A DNA stretch of 64,000 nt from Fibrobacter sp. (GTDB lineage Bacteria; Fibrobacterota; Fibrobacteria; Fibrobacterales; Fibrobacteraceae). Shown here piece after piece: positions 26,533 to 35,292 of the stretch; position 1 is the stretch's first letter, and every line of letters starts with the position of its first letter. The stretch is from contig JAFVTX010000026.1 in NCBI GenBank assembly GCA_017503015.1, positions 1 through 64,000 of the forward strand, written 5' to 3'. Under the pieces are notes generated by a model, which did not search any database, was not told the origin of the DNA, and saw only the letters and a program-made list of their open reading frames with translations. A program made the position numbers and the translations under genes.

Positions 26533-27039
26533 CTAGGGTTTTTCGGGAGAGGTGTTTGCTCTTGTAAACAGGCTCTTCAACTGCTTGCGGGATTCCCGGC
26601 GGGCGAGGGCCTCTTCGAAACGGCGCTTTTCTTCGTCGGTTTTGGGGATTACCTGGGCGATGCCGGTGGGCTTGCCCTTGCTGTCCAGGGCGGCAAAGGT
26701 CATGTAGGCGTGGCAGATATCGTAGGTCTCTGTCTGCTCCAGGGGGGTACCCGTCACCTTGACGCCGATTTCCATGGAAGAATTGAACACCCGGTTGATG
26801 GAGGCCTTGATATTGAGAATCATGCCCACTTCTGCAGGTCTAAAAAAGCGGACACCGTCGATACCTACGGTAGTCACGCGGCCTTCGCAGTGCCTGCGGG
26901 CGGCAATGCAGGCCGCCTTGTCCAGAAGCCCCATCAGGTAGCCCCCGAAGGCGATTCCGTAAGAATTGGAGTCGCCCGGGTGGACGATGTCGTGGGTGAC
27001 GGTGGCGGATTCTTTGACAGTCTTGGGTGCTTTTTCCAT
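26533..27039 (-). CDS. Acyl-CoA thioesterase, hotdog fold (YciA-like)
   Basis: 168 residues. Family features: VHPGDSNSYGIAFGGYLMGLLDKAACIAA with a conserved N-x-x-G-x-x-F/G-G-G pattern, then VGIDGVRFFRPAEVGM and an ASINRVFNSSMEIGVKV strand. YciA/BFIT-type thioesterases hydrolyse acyl-CoA, often short or medium chains. No Shine-Dalgarno site is visible before the ATG at 27039; TATATTTC lies 5 nt upstream. It is divergent from rfbD. Confidence 0.8.
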   Translation of the reverse strand: MEKAPKTVKESATVTHDIVHPGDSNSYGIAFGGYLMGLLDKAACIAARRHCEGRVTTVGIDGVRFFRPAEVGMILNIKASINRVFNSSMEIGVKVTGTPLEQTETYDICHAYMTFAALDSKGKPTGIAQVIPKTDEEKRRFEEALARRESRKQLKSLFTRANTSPEKP

Positions 27040-27084
27040 GTGGAGAAATATAGATTTTTGTAAATTGCGGTCAAAGAGGCTTTT

Positions 27085-28002
27085 ATGAAAGTTTTTGTGA
27101 CAGGTGTAGCAGGCCAGCTTGGCCACGACGTGATGAACGAATTGGCAAAGCGCGGTTACGATGGGGTAGGGAGCGACATTGCCCCGGCCTATGCCGGCGT
27201 GCAGGACGGTTCTCCTGTAACTAAAATGCCCTATGAACCGCTGGACATTACCAATGCGTCTGCGGTAGAAGAGGTGCTGAGCCGGGTAAAGCCCGACGTA
27301 ATCGTTCATTGCGCCGCCTGGACTGCCGTAGACCTGGCCGAAGATGAGGACAAGCGGGAGAAGGTTTTTGCCATCAACGCCCGCGGTACAGAAAATATCG
27401 CCAAGGTCTGTAAGAAGGTTGATGCCAAGATGGTCTATATCAGCACGGACTACGTCTTTGACGGCCAGGGTACAGAACCCTGGAAGCCCGACTGCAAGGA
27501 TTACAAGCCCCTGAATGTTTATGGCCAGTCCAAGCTGGAAGGGGAACTTGCGGTAAGCGGACTTCTGGAAAAATACTTCATTGTCCGTATCGCCTGGGTG
27601 TTCGGCCTCAACGGCAAGAATTTCATCAAGACCATGCTGAACGTGGGCAAGACCCACGACACCGTACGGGTGGTGAACGACCAGATCGGAACGCCTACCT
27701 ACACCTACGACTTATCTCGCCTTCTGGTGGATATGATCGAGACTGAAAAGTACGGCTATTACCACGCTACCAACGAGGGCGGCTTTATCAGCTGGTACGA
27801 TTTTACCAAGGAAATCTACCGCCAGGCCGGACTTTCCACGGTTGTAAATCCTGTGACCACGGCGGAATATGGCCTAAGCAAGGCGGCCCGCCCCTTCAAT
27901 AGCCGTTTGGACAAGAGTAAACTGGTGGAAGCGGGTTTCAAACCGCTCCCTACTTGGCAAGACGCCCTTAAACGGTATCTTAAAGAAATAAATTGTGGCT
28001 AA
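27085..28002 (+). CDS. rfbD: dTDP-4-dehydrorhamnose reductase
   Basis: 305 residues, an extended short-chain dehydrogenase. The Rossmann motif is TGVAGQLG at 6-13; the catalytic Y-x-x-x-K is YGQSK; STDYVFDG and RIAWVFG are typical. It makes the last step of dTDP-L-rhamnose, a sugar for surface polysaccharide. The other rhamnose genes (rfbA, B, C) are not near. It converges with argS over a word-repeat palindrome. Confidence 0.9.
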   Translation: MKVFVTGVAGQLGHDVMNELAKRGYDGVGSDIAPAYAGVQDGSPVTKMPYEPLDITNASAVEEVLSRVKPDVIVHCAAWTAVDLAEDEDKREKVFAINARGTENIAKVCKKVDAKMVYISTDYVFDGQGTEPWKPDCKDYKPLNVYGQSKLEGELAVSGLLEKYFIVRIAWVFGLNGKNFIKTMLNVGKTHDTVRVVNDQIGTPTYTYDLSRLLVDMIETEKYGYYHATNEGGFISWYDFTKEIYRQAGLSTVVNPVTTAEYGLSKAARPFNSRLDKSKLVEAGFKPLPTWQDALKRYLKEINCG

Positions 28003-28064
28003 TGTGAAATGTGTAGTGTGTAATGGATAATTTTACATTACACATCCCACATCACACATTGTTA
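28003..28064. terminator. Word-repeat palindrome between convergent rfbD and argS
   Basis: Left arm AATGTG..ATGTG..TGTGTAATG and right arm CATTACACAT...ATCACACATT form an imperfect inverted repeat of about 25 nt around a TTTTA-rich loop. Its place between convergent stops suggests a bidirectional terminator made of the CACATTTCACA-type words seen elsewhere. Confidence 0.5.
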
Positions 28065-29792
28065 CTACATCTGCCTAATCGGGAAAAGTCCCAGCAGGTC
28101 GAGCACGTTTTCCAGCACAATCTGCGTGGCCTGAACCAGGAACAGACGGGACTTCTCTTCGGCACTCCCGAGCACGCGGTCTTCGTGGATGAACTTGTGC
28201 GCAGCTTCCGCGATTTCCAGGGCGTACTGGGCGAGAACGCTCGGTTCGTCACCGGCCACGGCATCCAGAATCTTCTTGCCCTTCTTTGACAGAATATTGA
28301 TGAGGCTGTAGGCTGCATCGTCGGTAAGTTCTGCGAAGTTCACGTCCTTGATTGCGGCAGCCAGGTCTGCACGTTCAATGCCTGCCTTGCGCATAATGCT
28401 GCACAGGCGCACGTGGGCGTTCTGCACATACGGACCGGTATCGCCTTCGAAGCTCATCACGGCGTCCCAATCGAAACGCACGTCCTTCAGGCGGCTGTTC
28501 TTCAGGTCGTTGAAGGTAAGGGCAGAAATGCCAATCTGGCGGGCGATGAGTTCCTTGTTTTCGAGTCCCGGATTCTTCTGGTCGATGAATTCGAGAATCT
28601 TCTTCTGGGCGGCTTCGATGACGTCGCGCAGCAGGCTTGCAGTACCCGTGCGGGTCTTGCCCTTTTCCCACTTGCCGTCTACCAGCTGCAGAATCACGCC
28701 GAACGGAATGTGGTACATGTCCTTGTACCATTCACGGCCCATCTTCTTCAGCACATGGAACACCTGCTTGAAGTGGAGCGCCTGGCCCAGGTCCACCACA
28801 TAAAGGCACTTGTCGAAGTTGTATTCCTTCTTGCGGTAGCAGGCGGCGGCGAGGTCGCGGGTCGCGTACAGCGTAGAACCGTCGCTCTTGCGGATCAGGC
28901 AGGGGTTCAGGTCGAATTCGTCCAGCATCACCACGTCCAAATCCTGGCTCTTGACCATCAGGTTCTTTTCGCGGAGTTCGTCGAGAATGGCCGGAATCTT
29001 GTCTTCGAAGAAGGATTCGCCGGTGTAGTGGTCAAAGCCCACGCCCATCATGTCGTAGATGCGCATGAGTTCCTTCAGCGTTGCGGCGCGGAAGGCGGTC
29101 CAGAGCTTGCGGTAGAATTCGTCACCCTGTTCCAGCTTGGTGAATGCGGCGCGCGCTTCATCTTCGAGGCCGGGTTCTTCTTTGCTCGCCTTGGAGAAGG
29201 CTGCGTAAAGGATGTTCAGTTCCTTCACAGTCAGGCTATTGAGCGTGGCGTCATCCGTCGGGCGGTTTTCGCGCAGGTACATCACGATGAGCTTGCCGAA
29301 GGCGGTACCCCAGTCGCCCAGGTGGTTGATGCGTTCCACCTTGTAGCCCGCGGCCTTGTAGATTCGGGAAAGCGAGTTCCCGATCATCGTGGAGCGCAGG
29401 TGGTGGAAGGCGAGTTCCTTGCCGATGTTCGGGGAGCTGAAGTCGATGCACACGACCTTGCCATTCGGGGCGGCGTGACCATATTCCAAACCCCTCGCGG
29501 CGATTTCTTCAAGAGTGGACTTCGCGAGGAATCCGCGGTCAATGAAGAAGTTCAGGTAGCCGTTTACGGCTTCCACTTTCGAGAGACCTGCCGGGAGCTT
29601 CACCTGTGCGGCGAGCTCTTCGGCAATCATCTTCGGGGCCTTGCGCATCACCTTCGCGAGCGAGAAACACGGGATGGTAAAGTTGCCGTGCGTAGTATCA
29701 GGCGGCACGGAGATAAGCTTGAGTGCGGCTTCCTTCTCGAAGGATCCTGTGGCGGCGAGCGCTTCTGCGATTTCTTGCTCAAACGAGTTCAT
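28065..29792 (-). CDS. argS: Arginyl-tRNA synthetase
   Basis: 575 residues. It has SSPNIGKELAFHHLRSTMIGNSL in two halves (SSPNIGKELAF and HHLRSTMIGNSL), the class I ArgRS core, then INHLGDWGTAFGK and the C-terminal DALR helical domain. The position of the HIGH motif reads AFHH, so the usual Gly is His, and KMSK is represented by KGKTRTG. It charges tRNA-Arg. Its start overlaps rsfS by 14 nt, giving the operon lipoprotein-rsfS-argS. Confidence 0.93.
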   Translation of the reverse strand: MNSFEQEIAEALAATGSFEKEAALKLISVPPDTTHGNFTIPCFSLAKVMRKAPKMIAEELAAQVKLPAGLSKVEAVNGYLNFFIDRGFLAKSTLEEIAARGLEYGHAAPNGKVVCIDFSSPNIGKELAFHHLRSTMIGNSLSRIYKAAGYKVERINHLGDWGTAFGKLIVMYLRENRPTDDATLNSLTVKELNILYAAFSKASKEEPGLEDEARAAFTKLEQGDEFYRKLWTAFRAATLKELMRIYDMMGVGFDHYTGESFFEDKIPAILDELREKNLMVKSQDLDVVMLDEFDLNPCLIRKSDGSTLYATRDLAAACYRKKEYNFDKCLYVVDLGQALHFKQVFHVLKKMGREWYKDMYHIPFGVILQLVDGKWEKGKTRTGTASLLRDVIEAAQKKILEFIDQKNPGLENKELIARQIGISALTFNDLKNSRLKDVRFDWDAVMSFEGDTGPYVQNAHVRLCSIMRKAGIERADLAAAIKDVNFAELTDDAAYSLINILSKKGKKILDAVAGDEPSVLAQYALEIAEAAHKFIHEDRVLGSAEEKSRLFLVQATQIVLENVLDLLGLFPIRQM

Positions 29793-30192
29793 TGTCGTCG
29801 GCCTTCTTGTCGTTAGTCTTTACAAAGTCATTTTCGTCAAGTTCCACGATTGTTCCGTCGGCGTACAGACGGTCCAGGGAAATCTCGTTACGCTTTTCTT
29901 CTTCGAACAGGTGAACCATCAGGTCGAGGCCCGCATCGAACACGGCCCAGCGCACGCCTTCCTTGTATTCCACGCCCACGGAGGGAAGCTTGTTCGCCTT
30001 GAATTCCTTGCGGAGTTCGTTCAAAATGGCCTGCATCTGGGCTTCACTTTCGCAGGTAGCTACAAGGAAAAAGTCGGTCACGTCCTTGATGCCCCGCAGG
30101 TCAATCAGCTGCACGTTCTGGGCGCGCAGTTCAAACAAAATGCTGGCACCGATTTTCACGGACTCTGGAAGTTCTTGCTTCTTAGTTGTCAT
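29779..30192 (-). CDS. rsfS: Ribosome silencing factor RsfS
   Basis: 137 residues. The DUF143/Iojap core shows VQLIDLRGIKDVTDFFLVAT and WAVFDAGLDLMVHLFEEEKR, matching the usual D...DYxxI..G.S and W...D.g..vvHif motifs. RsfS binds ribosomal protein uL14 and blocks subunit joining during starvation. It overlaps its neighbours on both sides by 11-14 nt. The C-terminal extension of about 25 acidic residues is not part of the domain. Confidence 0.9.
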   Translation of the reverse strand: MTTKKQELPESVKIGASILFELRAQNVQLIDLRGIKDVTDFFLVATCESEAQMQAILNELRKEFKANKLPSVGVEYKEGVRWAVFDAGLDLMVHLFEEEKRNEISLDRLYADGTIVELDENDFVKTNDKKADDNELV

Positions 30193-30610
30193 CTGTTTCT
30201 CCCTGGTCGGGTTTTATTATTTGTTCAAAATCTTTTCCGATATAGACAGAGGCGTCCACTACGGCCCGCTTGCTAAAAACGGTCATTACGTTTTCGGTCT
30301 TGAGCGCTTTGGCAAGAGCCTTTGCGCCTTCCCACTCGGGGTTGCGGAGCACCAGGATGGTCTCGTCGTAATTCTGCAGGCGGTCGTTGCGGTAGCTCAC
30401 CACGTCAAAGCCGTTTTCCCGCAGATAGGCCCGCATCTTGGCGGCAGCACCTTGCATACCGCAACTGTTCAACACCTCGATATCGCCCTTGTAGTGGCGG
30501 ACGGGTTGTTTTTCTTCTACGACTTTTTCTTCTTTGCAGCCGCATAGGCATAACGAGGTAGCAACGACTGCAACCACCGCAAAGAAAGAAAAATGAGTGC
30601 GAAAAAACAT
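30182..30610 (-). CDS. Lipoprotein with LytR C-terminal-like domain
   Basis: 142 residues. The signal peptide ends in the lipobox LCGC (Cys25). The mature part, from DIEVLNSCGMQGAAAKMRAYLRENG, resembles the LytR_C domain (VxVLNGTGxxGxAxxxxxxLxxxGF). The domain is found in envelope proteins and its ligand is not settled. The ATG lies 5 nt after a TAAATTTG box, so the transcript is near-leaderless. It heads the rsfS-argS operon. Confidence 0.7.
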   Translation of the reverse strand: MFFRTHFSFFAVVAVVATSLCLCGCKEEKVVEEKQPVRHYKGDIEVLNSCGMQGAAAKMRAYLRENGFDVVSYRNDRLQNYDETILVLRNPEWEGAKALAKALKTENVMTVFSKRAVVDASVYIGKDFEQIIKPDQGETDDN

Positions 30611-30615
30611 TATCC

Positions 30616-30623
30616 CAAATTTA
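30616..30623 (-). promoter_or_regulatory. TAAATTTG promoter box of the lipoprotein-rsfS-argS operon
   Basis: Minus-strand TTCTAAATTTGGGATA is followed directly by the ATG at 30610. Confidence 0.6.
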
Positions 30624-30647
30624 GAATAATCTTAGTGCGTGCGTGAC

Positions 30648-31256
30648 TTATCTACAGTAATACGGGTCGCTCCAGACACGACAACGCCCGTAGTGGTAAC
30701 GCCATGGGCCGTAGGCCTTGGCTGCATCGTTTTCGTTGATAAGCATTAGCCGGAATGTGGTGTTGTTGGTGGGCTTGTATTCTAGTTCCACTCCGGGCAT
30801 CACGAACTGAACGTTTCCCTGCTGTACGTCTTCTTTGGCAATCGGTGTGCCGGTGCGAAAATTTGCATACAGCGGCATCCACAAACCTAAATCGGCATAC
30901 AAGTGAAGTTCCGGCGAAAATTCATAGGCCAGGTGGGCGAGGTAGCTTTGCTGGGCAAATGTGCCGAAACTTCCTCCTATAAAACTCACCGAATAGGTGT
31001 AGGCCACACTCAGGGCCGGATCGAAGGTTTCGTGCCGCAGCAGGCGGTTCGGATCAAAGTATTCGTTGTTCCAGGGAATGCCGCTAGCCGTGCTTACGTA
31101 AACCGTGTCGTAGATGGTGTCGGCTGCAGGTTCAACTGTCGGCTTGACAACGGTGTCGGACTTTGCCTTGGCTACCTTTAAGGAGTCTCCGTCCTTTGCA
31201 GGGACTGCCGAAAAGGCAAACGCCACGAAGGCAACTGTCAGCAGCAAAAATCGCAT
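30648..31256 (-). CDS. Hypothetical exported protein, possible barrel fragment
   Basis: 202 residues. A signal peptide (about 1-20, ending AVPAKDG) is followed by a Lys/Thr/Val-rich linker and a beta-rich part from about residue 70 (VAYTYSVSFIGGSFGTF, LHLYADLGLWMPLYANF, VELEYKPTNNTTFRLML). I recognise no family. The alternating strands suggest a small outer-membrane or periplasmic beta protein. Two Cys lie at the very C terminus. Confidence 0.55.
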   Translation of the reverse strand: MRFLLLTVAFVAFAFSAVPAKDGDSLKVAKAKSDTVVKPTVEPAADTIYDTVYVSTASGIPWNNEYFDPNRLLRHETFDPALSVAYTYSVSFIGGSFGTFAQQSYLAHLAYEFSPELHLYADLGLWMPLYANFRTGTPIAKEDVQQGNVQFVMPGVELEYKPTNNTTFRLMLINENDAAKAYGPWRYHYGRCRVWSDPYYCR

Positions 31257-31285
31257 ATTATGAATATAGATAATTCAAAATGATT

Positions 31286-31330
31286 TGAAGTGTGTAATTA
31301 CGCACTTCAAATTTCACAATACACACTGCA
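31286..31330. repeat. CACTTCAAATTTCACAA-word intergenic repeat
   Basis: GTGTGTAATTACGCAC and CACTTCAAATTTCACAA-like words, partly self-complementary, fill the gap before panD (minus). The vocabulary is shared with 28003-28064 and 33598-33648. Confidence 0.5.
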
Positions 31331-31339
31331 CCGCAGGTG

Positions 31340-31687
31340 CTACACGATTTCGTTCTTGGCGTTCACGTGGATCACGGTCGGCTTCCACGTCTTGGCTTCG
31401 TCTTCGCTCATAGTGGCGTAGGCAACGATAATTACCAAGTCACCGGGCTGGACCAAGCGGGCTGCAGCTCCATTTAAGCAGATGACGCCAGAACCGGCAG
31501 GACCTTCGATGACGTAGGTGTCAAGGCGGTTGCCGTTGTTCACGTCAAGCACGCCCACCTTTTCGAAGGGGAGGATGTTTGCGGCATCCATCAAATCGCG
31601 GGCAATGGTAATCGACCCCTCGTAGTTGAGGTTAGCGTCGGTCACGGTTGCGCGATGAATTTTGCTTTTGAGTAATTCCAGCTGCAT
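31340..31687 (-). CDS. panD: Aspartate 1-decarboxylase
   Basis: 115 residues, typical of PanD. The self-cleavage site is G24-S25 within LNYEGSITI, which yields the pyruvoyl cofactor; [15 protein letters not shown] and YATMSEDEA are conserved. The enzyme makes beta-alanine for pantothenate and CoA. It lies directly downstream of a hypothetical exported-protein gene (7 nt) with no other pan genes near. Confidence 0.95.
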   Translation of the reverse strand: MQLELLKSKIHRATVTDANLNYEGSITIARDLMDAANILPFEKVGVLDVNNGNRLDTYVIEGPAGSGVICLNGAAARLVQPGDLVIIVAYATMSEDEAKTWKPTVIHVNAKNEIV

Positions 31688-31694
31688 GATGCGC

Positions 31695-32432
31695 TTAGAA
31701 CTTCATCAGGAGGGCGCCGGCCACGCCCTTGTCCGGTGTGGGGAGAATGCCGAAACTGAACCTGTTGGCGTCGGGGTTGCTGTCCCACTGGGTGTCGAAG
31801 AAGGCATCGGCAAAGGACCAGATGTGGGCGCCCACAACGGGGAGCAAGAAGTAGAACCAGTTGGAGCTTCCGCTGGTGGCCATATAAACCGTGGCTCCAA
31901 CGCCGCCGACCCAGAGGGCGTCCATCCAGATGGCCTTCATGGTCTTGTCGGTCTTCCACTGGTAGAAACTGGGGAGGAACAGAGATACGTAGGCGTAGGC
32001 CTGGTCGCCGGAACGGTTGCGGTAAGAACGGTCAATGTCGGCATCTTCCATGCCAGCAGAGCGTTCGTCCAGCCATTGGTCTTCGGAAACGCCGAGCTTT
32101 TCCCAGGGGCGCTGCAGGTATTCGGAAAGGCGCACTCCCAGTTCAACCAGGTGTGTCAGTTTTTCGCGGGAAATACCTTCTTCTTTTGCCTGCTGGAATT
32201 CCCACTGGGTAAGTCCCATTTCTTCATACTTGAAACCTTCCCACTGGTCGCCGCTTGCGGTAGCGCTGCCGACGGAATCATCGGATTCTCCGTCGGCGGA
32301 ATCGTCTGCGGACTCATCTGCTGAATAGCTGGATTCGTCGCTGGCATCGCTGGACTCGTCATCGTCAAACTGAGCGAAGGCCATAGAGCCCGCTAACAGT
32401 ATCATCGACACAACTTTCCACCACTTTGCCAT
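31695..32432 (-). CDS. Hypothetical exported protein with acidic Ser-rich segment
   Basis: 245 residues. Signal peptide ending in MAFAQ, then residues ~22-60 consist mostly of Asp, Glu, Ser and Ala. The central part is charged and helical. The C-terminal third has two hydrophobic stretches (about 165-195 and 200-225) as in DUF5683-like periplasmic/membrane proteins, but I cannot confirm the family. It precedes panD by 7 nt and lies just downstream of tRNA-Leu. Confidence 0.5.
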   Translation of the reverse strand: MAKWWKVVSMILLAGSMAFAQFDDDESSDASDESSYSADESADDSADGESDDSVGSATASGDQWEGFKYEEMGLTQWEFQQAKEEGISREKLTHLVELGVRLSEYLQRPWEKLGVSEDQWLDERSAGMEDADIDRSYRNRSGDQAYAYVSLFLPSFYQWKTDKTMKAIWMDALWVGGVGATVYMATSGSSNWFYFLLPVVGAHIWSFADAFFDTQWDSNPDANRFSFGILPTPDKGVAGALLMKF

Positions 32433-32460
32433 TCTGACCTCTTAATTCCATTCCTTTTAT

Positions 32461-32543
32461 GCCGGGGGAGGGAATCGAACCCTCACACTCTCGCGAGTAC
32501 CGGATTTTGAGTCCGGCGCGTCTACCAATTTCACCACCCCGGC
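32461..32543 (-). tRNA. tRNA-Leu (anticodon CAA)
   Basis: 83 nt. Acceptor arms GCCGGGG and CCCCGGC-type pair; anticodon arm CCGGA-CTCAAAA-TCCGG gives CAA, reading UUG. A long variable arm (ACTCGCGAGAGT) fits a class II tRNA. The T-arm has GGTTCGATTCC. No CCA is encoded after the acceptor. Not interrupted by insertions. Confidence 0.95.
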
Positions 32544-32556
32544 GAGGGTGTTAGCC

Positions 32557-32564
32557 CAAATATA
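32557..32564 (-). promoter_or_regulatory. TATATTTG promoter box of tRNA-Leu
   Basis: Minus-strand TTCTATATTTGGGCT ends 13 nt before the tRNA 5' end, a fit for a short precursor leader. Confidence 0.55.
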
Positions 32565-32624
32565 GAACACTTTGGGGTGTTTTGTAAGGGAAATTCCCAA
32601 AAAATGCGTTTTTTTGCGAGAAAA

Positions 32625-33584
32625 TCATTTTTTCTGGACCGCCTGGAAATCCATCTTCAGGGGGGCGAGTTTTTGAGCCCCGAAGTCCATGGCTGCCTCT
32701 TTGGTCGGGAATTTCCCGGTTTGGACCAGGAACAGCGTGCGGGTTTCGCCGATTCGGGTCTCGATACGGCTTTCGAGCCCCTGCTTTTGCATGTTTTCCG
32801 CCAAAAGCTTTGCGTTGGCCTCCACACCGAAGGCCCCCAGCTGCAATGTCCAGTAGGGAGCGCCGTCAGGAATCTTGGTTTCGGGCTTCGGAGTGGGTTT
32901 TGGTTCGGTTGCGGCTTTTTGGGCAGGAGTTGGAGTAGGCTCGACCACGGGGGCAGGTGCGACCGGTTTTGCGGGTGTCGCAGGTGCTGCTGCGACGGGT
33001 TTGGGTTCGGGAACTGCCGCTGGGGAGGCTTGCGCGGGTTTAGCCTGTGCTGTCTTGTACAGGCTGGAATCTTTTACGGACTTGCACTTGGTGTCTAAAT
33101 CTTGGTGCGGTGCGCGGGAAAGTACTGCGGAACAGACCTTCTGCAGCACTACCGCCTGCTCCGGTTTGGAATTGTCGATGGCCTGAATCAGGATTTCGGC
33201 GGCCCTGGCATTCTTGCCCATGTACAGCATGAACTGTGCCTTGGTGAGGAGCATTTCGGAATAGATCTGCTTTTCGGGAGAGGTGGTGTTGATGAGACTG
33301 TCCAGGCGGTGCCCCGCCACTTTGAAGAGTTTTGAGTTCCCGGTCTGGGATAGGGCGAGAATGTCCCACAGGTAGCATTCGGCACGCAGGGAATCCGGTT
33401 CCTTGGGACATGCAACCTCGTAGGCGTCTGCAGCTTCTTTCCAGTTTCCTGCAACGTAGGCCTTGTGTGCGTCTGCAAGGGTCGGGACGGTCGCGCTACC
33501 CTGCGCCGCCGTCTGTGCAAATGCGCTTGCTGCAAAAGCAGAAAGCAAAACAATCGACACCTTACGAACATTCCAAAACTTCAT
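32625..33584 (-). CDS. SPOR-domain exported protein
   Basis: About 319 residues from the ATG at 33584, which has GAGG 8 nt upstream. A signal peptide (FAASAFAQ) is followed by a helical, tetratricopeptide-like part, a long Pro/Ala/Lys linker (about 190-245) and a C-terminal SPOR domain (APYWTLQLGAFG, FLVQTGKFPTKEAAMDF). SPOR domains bind denuded peptidoglycan glycan at the division septum. It may act in cell division or wall remodelling. It is upstream of tRNA-Leu in the same direction. Confidence 0.75.
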   Translation of the reverse strand: MKFWNVRKVSIVLLSAFAASAFAQTAAQGSATVPTLADAHKAYVAGNWKEAADAYEVACPKEPDSLRAECYLWDILALSQTGNSKLFKVAGHRLDSLINTTSPEKQIYSEMLLTKAQFMLYMGKNARAAEILIQAIDNSKPEQAVVLQKVCSAVLSRAPHQDLDTKCKSVKDSSLYKTAQAKPAQASPAAVPEPKPVAAAPATPAKPVAPAPVVEPTPTPAQKAATEPKPTPKPETKIPDGAPYWTLQLGAFGVEANAKLLAENMQKQGLESRIETRIGETRTLFLVQTGKFPTKEAAMDFGAQKLAPLKMDFQAVQKK

Positions 33585-33597
33585 ACTCATCGCCTCG

Positions 33598-33636
33598 CAC
33601 TTCTCACTACACATTTCACACTCCACACCCCACACT
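33598..33636. repeat. CACTTCACAC-word intergenic repeat
   Basis: Variants of CACATTTCACACTCC repeated about five times. The run fills the gap between miaB and the SPOR gene and touches the end of miaB. Confidence 0.55.
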
Positions 33637-34959
33637 TCACACCAATTTCCCTCTAATCGTCCACCCGCGGATGTCGTCCAGCTTCACCTTCACGTAGTCG
33701 CCGGGCTTCACAATCTGGCCTTCTTCCGGTTTGAACACCACCTTCTTGAAGTTGTCGGTGCGGCCGCGCAGTTCCGTCTCGTCGCGCACGGAGTTCTTTT
33801 CTACCAGCAGTTCCTCGGTGCGGCCGAGCATCATCTGGTTCCTCTTGAGCGTGATGGCGTTCTGCAGTTCTACCAGGCGCGTGTGGCGCTCCTGCTTTTC
33901 GGCCTCGGTGAGAGTCTCCGCTTCCTTGTACGATTCCGTGCCCTTGCGCGGGCTGTAGATGAACATGAAGGCGGAGTCGAACTGGCACGTTTCAAAAGCC
34001 TTGAGCGTCTGCTCGAAATCCTCTTCCGTTTCGCCCACGAAACCACAAATCACGTCCGTCGAAATCCCGTAGAACGGGTCGTGGCTCCGCAACTGCTCGA
34101 TAATCGAGAGGTACTGCTCCATGTTGTGCTGGCGGCGCATCTTCTTGAGCATGGCGTCGGAACCGCTTTGGATAGGGATGTGCGCATAGTGGCAGACCTT
34201 CGGATTGTTCAGCAGCACGTCGATGAGCTCGTTCGTGTAGTGCCTCGGGTGTGGGCTCGTAAAGCGGATGCGGCGGATGCCACCGATTTCAGAAACCTTC
34301 GTAAGCAGGTCCGCAAAATTGCCGCCTTCCGTCTTGTAGGCGTTCACCGTCTGGCCCAGCAGCGTCACCTCGGTAATGCCCTTGTCGGCCGCCTTGCGGA
34401 CTTCGGCAAGAACATCTTCCATGTCGCGGTACTTTTCCGGCCCGCGCAGATACGGCACAATACAGTAGCTGCAGCGCTTGTTGCACCCGCGCTGGATGGC
34501 GACGAAGGTGGTGAAGTCGTTCTGGAGCTTCGCGTATTCGCCCAGGTAGTTCTCGCTCAGGTCCTCGTCGATGAACATCTTGTGGTGCGTCAGATGCAAG
34601 GGACTTTTGGCATCGCCCAGCAACAGCTCCGGAATTTTCTTGTACTGGTCCGGGCCCACGATGTAGCTCACGTTAGGCAGGCGCTTCAAAAGTTCCGGCC
34701 CGCGATTCTTCGCCATGCAGCCGCAAACGACCACCTTCACGTCGGGGTTCTTCTTGTTCAGGTACTTGAGCTTGCTGATGTTCGCGATGGCGGTTTCCTC
34801 GGCCTTTTCGCGCACGCTGCAGGTGTTCACGATGATAAAGTCGGCATCTTCCTGGTTGCTCGTCTCAAGGCAACCGCACATGTCGAGTTCCTGGGCAATC
34901 ATCGCCGAGTCATACTCGTTCATCTGGCAGCCGTATGTGGCCAAGTGGTATTTTTTCAT
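33637..34959 (-). CDS. miaB: tRNA-2-methylthio-N6-dimethylallyladenosine synthase MiaB
   Basis: 440 residues. The N-terminal UPF0004 part starts YHLATYGCQMNEYDS with cysteines for the auxiliary 4Fe-4S cluster (TYGCQ, VNTCSVREKA, VVCGCMA). The radical-SAM motif is CNKRCSYC. The TRAM domain ends the protein (LRGRTDNFKKVVF). MiaB makes ms2i6A37 in tRNAs reading U-starting codons, among them tRNA-Leu(CAA) beside it in this window. Standard length. Confidence 0.95.
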   Translation of the reverse strand: MKKYHLATYGCQMNEYDSAMIAQELDMCGCLETSNQEDADFIIVNTCSVREKAEETAIANISKLKYLNKKNPDVKVVVCGCMAKNRGPELLKRLPNVSYIVGPDQYKKIPELLLGDAKSPLHLTHHKMFIDEDLSENYLGEYAKLQNDFTTFVAIQRGCNKRCSYCIVPYLRGPEKYRDMEDVLAEVRKAADKGITEVTLLGQTVNAYKTEGGNFADLLTKVSEIGGIRRIRFTSPHPRHYTNELIDVLLNNPKVCHYAHIPIQSGSDAMLKKMRRQHNMEQYLSIIEQLRSHDPFYGISTDVICGFVGETEEDFEQTLKAFETCQFDSAFMFIYSPRKGTESYKEAETLTEAEKQERHTRLVELQNAITLKRNQMMLGRTEELLVEKNSVRDETELRGRTDNFKKVVFKPEEGQIVKPGDYVKVKLDDIRGWTIRGKLV

Positions 34960-35292
34960 GCGGGTAAAGATAACTTTTTAGACGAGAGACGAAAGACGAA
35001 AGACGAAAGATTGCTTCAAAAAAGCAAGAGTGCTAAGGAGGGGGAGGCTTCCCCCTCGCTTCCATCGCCAGTCCCAGTGACAAAGGTCCCTGAGCCTGTC
35101 GAAGGGCCGCTACCCTCTCTCCTAGGTGGCTTCGCCCCCTAACACCCCCAAAGGCGAATGCCGTAACAATCGTGCTTGCGCGAATTGCCATGGCTGAACC
35201 GTATGGGTTTCTGTAACACCCTTGATGCTTACGAAATTTTTTTTACTATACTTAAGTTATGAAGGAACCATTTTTTTTGGTTTAAAAATTTT
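34960..35292. other. Intergenic gap with repeats, 333 nt
   Basis: No gene seen. It holds GACGAAA heptamers repeated four times (34981-35010), a CCCTGAGCCTGTCGAAGGG palindromic element (35088-35106), of a type common in many bacteria, and TACCCTCTCTCCTAGG, whose complement is nearly repeated at 41299-41313. The stretch from 35160 on is AT-rich and probably contains the promoter of the following lipoprotein gene. Confidence 0.6.

Noticed and set aside
33463-35142. Plus-strand open frame of 559 codons
   Set aside because: It runs opposite miaB, which has its cysteine motifs in place. The frame also reads through repeats.
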